A stretch of DNA of 64,000 bases from Eunapius fragilis. Taxonomy: Eukaryota; Porifera; Demospongiae; Spongillida; Spongillidae. Shown here one piece after another: positions 35,300 through 64,000 of this stretch (within the stretch, counting starts at the first letter, position 1; each line of letters opens with the position of its first letter). Under the pieces are notes generated by a model. That model saw nothing but the letters and a program-made list of their open reading frames with translations. It did no database searches and was not told the DNA's origin. Location: contig OY811974.1 of assembly GCA_963681505.1 (NCBI GenBank), positions 2,558,511 to 2,622,510 of the forward strand, given 5' to 3'. Both the position numbers and the translations under genes were made by a program.

Positions 35300-38200
35300 A
35301 TGCAGGTACCTGCAAGACGTGCTGTAATGGCACTGGTCGCCATTTCCATCTACCAAACAACAACAGGTAAATCATTAATTGTCCAAAGTGTAAGTGTATA
35401 TATATATATATAGTTGCATTCCACTGTAAGTAATGGCGCGAGATGTGCATGTAGTCAAGAAGCACTCTAGAGCCCAGAGTGTCTTCTGCCTTAATTAATC
35501 CACTCCGAGACACTGCATTCTAAAATCATTTAATTTCTATCGTTAGAAGTGGTCTTCCTTCCATTCATGCGTTATATCAGCCATCAAATCAAATGTGAAA
35601 AAGGAGCCAAACTATTGTCAGTTCTACTTATAGGGAAAGGATTGACAATAGAGATGGAAAAGTAGCACATCGCTTGCCACTAATCATCTAGGTCGTAATG
35701 GGCGCTGTATGCGTGGACTCGATACCTTTCCAATTATATTTTGAGTGTGCTTAATATATATCTCCCTTGCAGACTTATATTAATATTTTCTGATCCTCGT
35801 TATCACCTGTGTCCGAAGACTCCTTATATACTATATTCTGCAGCTCTTTCATTGATAAATTGAAGTGCACTATGCCCAGGCATACATGTATAGTGCTGCA
35901 GTATATCAGGGACACCGCAAAATCTAGATTTCTTAATATATGGCGCGTTGATTGATATATTATATCTCTGCCATATAGCTACGCTCATCCATGAATGTAT
36001 GCAGATGGTAGGGGATAGGCGGGGCCTGTTGTACATCAGGTTACTTATGACGCATATGCGCGGTAACATTGAACAGGCTTACTTGAATTGTCATTAATTT
36101 TTATAGGGCAGCTGTGTTCTGAGCTAGAACTCTTCAACTGTCCAAATAAGACCTGCATAAGCGAGCACTTGGTGTGTGACGGTAAGAGGGACTGCAATGA
36201 CGGCAGCGACGAATTAAGAGACCTCTGTTTAGTCACTAGTAAGCCAAGTTGGGATGGGGAGGAGGGCAAGACATCATTTCTCAACTAAGCTGTGTGTACA
36301 TAGTTACTAAACAAGTGCACCTGTAAGAGTTGACTGCTCAAGTGTGCAAAGTGTAAAGTTGGGGCAAGGATTTGAGCGCAGTGTGGGGCACAGGCTAGGT
36401 ATCCCCCTATACACAAACCCTTGTCCCGAAAGCATACCAATCTGTCTCGGGAACCCTGCCCCTCAATCTCACTCTCCTCTGGTTGATAGCTGTTAATAAG
36501 TGTTAATGTAATTGTGGCATTAACCATTATATAATGTACAGTGACAGACCATGGATACTATGATAAGACCGCGGAATCAATTTTTGATTTCAGGGAAGTT
36601 ACTTGTAAAATCACCGCATGATTTAGCACAATTCTTACGCAAGCTTATAATTAGCAAGTGTGCTCAATCAATTAAAACTTGATTGTACGCGTTTTTCTTT
36701 CCCCTTCTGGTACCATGTTAAAATTGTGTATCACAACTCAATTAGATTGCATCAATGGTGAACAGCTGCTTTTAAATAAAAATTACATGGGTTGCTGCTG
36801 CTATTTCAGATATGAGAAATTCGGAAGAATTATGCAGTGGTGTACGTCACTTCAGTTGTGCTGGCAACCCATGTCTTCCTATCTACAAGGTCTGCGATGG
36901 GACACATGACTGTCTTTATGGTACTGACGAGAGGGCAAGTGTGTGTGGAATAAAACACACTGGAAGATTCAGTAAGCAATCATAATAAAATTGCATGCTA
37001 TTTGAATTTAATTCCCCCATGCATGCACGTCCTTATTAGATCATTGGGCTGCATGACCTGGAGTTAAATCTTAGTTCTGTGAAGCCTTTCATCAGTGAAT
37101 GCATGCTACTGAGTCATCACCATTTATATCACTGCACATTGAGATTGCAGTATAAGTATACATGCAAACGCTTGTCTTCATGTTAACATTTATTGACGGA
37201 GGCCTCGCATGAAAACTAAAGTTATAAAGTTATAATGTGTACGTGTCAGTGCTATAAGATGAGCAGTAGGTCATCTCACGGTCTTCTCCAGCTACTAGAA
37301 GCAATGCACAGCTGTCTTCTGGGTCGGGCCAGTGCAGCATGGACCAAAACAAGCCTATGATATCACTCGGCATTCGTAACATTACCTACCCAAGCGGGTC
37401 AACTATCATCCTACACTGTACGGCAAGCACCAGAACCCCTCAAAGCACACATTTCGTTTGGACGAGGTTGACCAATGGGATTAAAGTGCATTTGAATGGC
37501 ACGGAGCTACTTGGCCTCTGTGAAGTGAGCAGCACAATGCAGCTGACTGGTGTTGGCTACAGCGGAGAGTACAGCGGAGAGTACAGCTGCACTGCCATCA
37601 ATGAGTACGGAAATGACACATCGAAAGCATTCGTGTACATCAGAGGTAAAGGTCACTTATCGATATATGAATGCAATTAAGCTTAAAGGAATGGAAGAAT
37701 TAAACCTATACGTGTGATGTACTCGCTATATCATCTTATAATTCAGTCATATTGCACTGGCATGGGCCGGCTGATGCTTTTTATCCTCATATATTGAATT
37801 CATTACTTGATCTCATTTACCACCCTACTGTGTACCCTTGCATCGTATTTTACATCACCAAATAACACTGTAAAACTTGCCACAGAGTCGGGTAATGACG
37901 TGAGATTTGGAACGGCACAGCCGAGAGGCCAAGCACGTTCCAATGAAGTCGGTATAGTAGTACATTTATATGTTTGCTTGGCTAACATCCCTGTAGTTTT
38001 ACATGAGAGGGATACAGGTTGACTTAAGCAGTAGCTATACCTCCCCTTGTTTTCGCAGTGGGTGATTTACTTAATGCATGCAGGCATTTGATGCTAAACT
38101 TATTACCAGCGTACATCTCAAAAGGTATGACATTATTAAACTTTGTGTACCAGAAAAAAAAAAAGAAAAGAAAAAAAAACGTTGCACTGTTGCACCATAG

Positions 38201-39489
38201 CTACTCTATTATCTATGGTCGCACTGAATTCTCAGCAGCCTATAACGTTGCATCAAGGTATACGTACGATCCATTCTAATATAGTATACCCCTTCATTGT
38301 ATTTAGGTTGAAGGCCGTGCATAAGAGATGGTATAAATTGAATGCCTATTCTACATGTATATTGCCCCTCGCCCGATCTCCATGATTAATTTGTTGAAGT
38401 GTTGTACAGTTCCTAATTATTGCTCTTCAATTCCGTATTCTTGCAGATTGCATGGGACCAGAAGTAATTGAGCATCCAACTAATTTGTCAGTTCCTTATG
38501 GCGCAGATGCAACCTTCAGGTGTTCTGTCTGCAGTGCACAATATTCTGTCAGCACTGTGTGGTGGTTCTCTTCCAGCTTGCAGCCATGGCCAGCTATGTC
38601 AGCCATCTCAACTTTCAACAGAGTGGGCAGCATAGTTGTAAGCACTTTGCAACTAACCAGAGTCGGTGTCAGCTACCGTGGCAAGTATTGGTGTGTAGCA
38701 CAGTATACCAACACATCTGTGAACTCTACTGAGGCAACACTTGCTGTTACAGGTACATGCATGTACATATACTATACAGTAAAAGCATGCACATGTACAA
38801 GCCATAAGGATCCACCCGCAAACCCCAAAGATGTGTGGAAGTTGCATAAAAGCTTACACATGTTATGTGTATATCTCTATATTCATGTTGCAACTGACTG
38901 ATCATGCTATCGTCATGCCATCGATCAGTAGTGTAGTGTGCATGTTGGTGGAGAGATTTAAATGCGCATGGAGAGGACACAAGATGTACACTGTTGTCTT
39001 ATATTTCTATTAATTTCAATGCAGCATTTTTTCCCCCTTTCAATAGTGCCTCCACTCGTGATCCAAACCCTCCCCAACCAAACCGCGACGGAGAGGAGAG
39101 ACACAGCGTTTGTGTGCAATGCAAGCGGCGGTGCCGGGTCTCTCTCCTACCACTGGCAGAAGCTGGAGCCGGGCGACCGCGGCAACGTCAACCTCACCTC
39201 CGCCAACGCCAGCGTCATGACACTGCGCGCCCTGAGGCTGTCCGACGCAGGGGAGTACCGATGCACCGTCAGCGACGCATCGGGGCAACGCGCCACCTCC
39301 AACCTAGCAACGCTGAAGGTACTCGCTGGCGGGACGGTCGCGGCCTCATCAGCAGCAGCTGCCATTGGTGCAACGGTAGTGGTAGCTTTGTGTTGTACCA
39401 TTATTGCGGCGATAGCAGTCATCGCACTGCACTACAGGACAGTCAGGCGTCAACGGGACGACAGGTTGGAGCAGCGCCAGTGCCAATGA
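35300..39489 (+). CDS. type I membrane protein: 2 LDLa + 3 Ig domains
   Basis: Six exons join in frame: 35300-35366, 36107-36238, 36810-36971, 37292-37645, 38447-38752 and 39047-39489. They encode 487 residues, and every intron is phase 1 with GT-AG ends, typical of shuffled extracellular modules. MQVPARRAVMALVAISIYQT is a signal peptide; in-frame ATGs at 35276 and 35282 are alternatives, and I prefer 35300 because it gives a compact basic-then-hydrophobic start. LDLa 1 (about 24-66) has C..FNCPNKTCISEHLVCDG and DCNDGSDE; LDLa 2 (about 73-115) has FSCAGNPCLPIYKVCDG and DCLYGTDE. Three Ig domains follow (about 140-237, 240-338, 342-435), each with Cys...Trp...Y-x-C, for example DAGEYRCTVSD in Ig 3. 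A membrane helix lies at about 447-468, then a 19-residue basic tail with no kinase or other domain. It is probably a surface adhesion or recognition receptor. No known gene is recognised. Confidence 0.85.
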
Positions 39490-39808
39490 CGTCATTGGCA
39501 CCATGCAGGCTGAAGTTATGCAAGCACCCATGCAGACAGAGCCGATCATATTTAACTAACATGTGCATGATTATCACAAATAACGTACCTCAGTTTTATT
39601 ATATCATGTGCCTTTTCATTGCATCTTTATTAGCTCATACATATTAATGCACACATACAAAATTACAAGGAGGGCATGTATCAGCCTTTACAATATACTA
39701 AACGCCAAGTTGTTACATAAAATGGTTACTTAACCATCAGCAGGGGGGGGGGTTCCCTGTCATTAGTTACTCAAACTTCATAGCATCCATCCTCAGGCAT
39801 AGGAAGAG

Positions 39809-39839
<31 letters not shown>

Positions 39840-40259
39840 GGGGGGGGAGGGGCTGCCCGGTATCCTCAGCCACCCCAATTTGAAAAGTATGGAGACTATA
39901 GTTTCCCCCTACGCCTATGTTATGCCTGAACCCCACCACCAGCCCCCCCTCAACACACTCCTCACTGGCCCCACCACCAGTCCCCTCAACACACTCCTCA
40001 CTGGCCCCACCACCAGCCCCCCTCAACACACACCTCACTGGTTTGATGTATATCAGCCTACCAGCATTGCACCCAACAGGCACATAATACATTGCAATTT
40101 ATCCTGTATCGTATTGCTTTTGAACAGCTCATACTATATTCATAACACACATATCCACCACATCACCACAAACATGCCAACACCTTAACACAACAACCAC
40201 ACAGTGTACACATGTTCCACATGATTAAAAAAAAAAAAAACAAACAAACACAACTTGCA
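39490..40259. other. shared 3' intergenic region of two convergent genes
   Basis: This stretch must hold both 3' UTRs. Minus-strand AATAAA sites (TTTATT at 39595-39600 and 39626-39631) could end the EPG5 transcript. Low-complexity stretches are (TG)n plus a G-run at 39811-39847, CCACCACCAGCCCC repeats at 39930-40030 and a poly(A) at 40227-40240. Confidence 0.5.
39811..39847. repeat. (TG)n followed by G-run
   Basis: Six TG units then about 24 G with one A near 39848. Confidence 0.9.
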
Positions 40260-63258
<22,999 letters not shown>

Positions 63259-63342
63259 CTAAAAACATACACAACAGATGATGGACAAAAGTGGCTTACA
63301 CAACAGCAATCACATAACATGTAGTGCAAATGGTAGAACTAT

Positions 63343-63525
63343 ACAGGGGAACATGGTAGTACTAACTATACAGGGGAACATGGTAGTACTAACTATACAG
63401 GGGAACATGGTAGTACTAACTATACAGGAGAACATGGTAGTACTAACTATACAGGAGAACATGGTAGTACTAACTATACAGGAGAACATGGTAGTACTAA
63501 CTATACAGGGGAACATGGTAGTACT
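63343..63525. repeat. 27-bp minisatellite, seven copies
   Basis: The unit ACTATACAGGGGAACATGGT+AGTACTA has a GGGG/GGAG variant: units 1-3 and 7 carry GGGG and units 4-6 GGAG. It lies upstream of EPG5 exon 63258-63138. Confidence 0.95.
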
Positions 63526-63538
63526 ACAGTAGGAGACA

Positions 63539-64000
63539 CGAAAAAGGTTACGTTCCGTTTACATAAAACGATCGTTGCGCGGTGTTGACTACAGCCTGTT
63601 ATACGAAGTACAAATTGCGTCTGTAAGGTGTGTTGATGGGTGTTGATTGCGTACACGCATTCCATCGTTTGCACTACCTGGCTGCACGCTACCGTTGCGT
63701 TTGTGCGCCGCGTTCATCGTGAGTCGCTTTAGCTGTCGCTATGCGTTCTGAAGTCTTTAGAAAAAGAAAGTAAGTGTCTCCTAATCGAACGGAAACCAAT
63801 CTAACAACGTTGTGATGGTTTATTTCCTCTTGCGGTTGATTCCAGAAAATACGTAAGCGTAGATACGATGCGCACGATAGTACAGACGTAAACGTATTCA
63901 TACACGATAATTGATACCGTACCTGCGCTCGATCGTGTTAACTCCGTGTATACCAGCGTAGTTCGAAACTATACAATCGTACATATGGCGTGCTAACAAT
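63539..64000. other. CpG-rich sequence unlike its surroundings, possibly a transposon end
   Basis: No exon was found. The stretch is rich in CGT/ACG words (CGATCGTTGCGCGGTGTTG; GCGTTTGTGCGCCGCGTTCA), whereas the flanking intron is CpG-poor and full of TG/CA. It runs off the window edge. Confidence 0.35.

Overview
The window is eukaryotic, animal nuclear DNA: genes split by GT-AG introns, secreted and membrane proteins with LDL-receptor class A and immunoglobulin domains, metazoan-type transposons, and abundant microsatellites and minisatellites. A large beta-helix plus multi-pass membrane protein at 29.6-33.1 kb is of a kind I know mainly from sponges, so a sponge (probably a demosponge) is my best guess. 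That is inference from one family, not proof.

Layout. 1-2.5 kb: mostly anonymous, ending with the last exons (minus strand) of a small single-pass membrane protein. 2.6-5.4 kb: a decayed DNA transposon with about 95-bp terminal inverted repeats, carrying remnants of an integrase-type zinc-binding domain, a Ulp1-like protease and a PHD finger. 5.4-12.7 kb: (GA)n, two long hairpin MITEs, a BEL/Pao gag remnant, otherwise no gene seen. 12.7-15.4 kb: a broken integrase gene containing a telomere-like repeat, a RING-like ORF, two MITE-like elements and a G-run/C-run pair. 15.7-27.1 kb: a graveyard of protein-coding DNA transposons (hAT zinc finger, DUF6589-type element, convergent RecQ-like helicase, Plavaka/KDZ-like element), all broken by stops and frameshifts.

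Three host genes fill the rest. (1) 29.6-33.1 kb, minus: the beta-helix/multi-pass membrane protein, an uninterrupted 1183-codon frame except for one in-frame TAA. (2) 35.3-39.5 kb, plus: a six-exon type I membrane protein with signal peptide, two LDLa domains, three Ig domains and a short tail, all introns in phase 1. (3) 40.3-63.3 kb, minus: the 3' portion of a large gene that I assembled by hand into 32 exons encoding 1533 residues in one consistent reading frame. I identify it, with moderate-to-good confidence, as EPG5, the autophagosome-lysosome tethering factor; its 5' part lies beyond the right edge. Genes 2 and 3 converge, with stop codons about 770 bp apart.

The most unusual feature is in the EPG5 introns. 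Besides many (TG)n tracts on the sense strand, three separate 5' splice sites lie inside tandem repeats that include the exon end and donor (52.5-53.0 kb, 54.5-54.64 kb, 57.3-57.5 kb), and two more donors open directly into (GT)n tracts. The best example is an array whose 37-bp unit holds both a donor-like and an acceptor-like site and has no stop codon in any frame. All calls come from reading the sequence; no database search was run.
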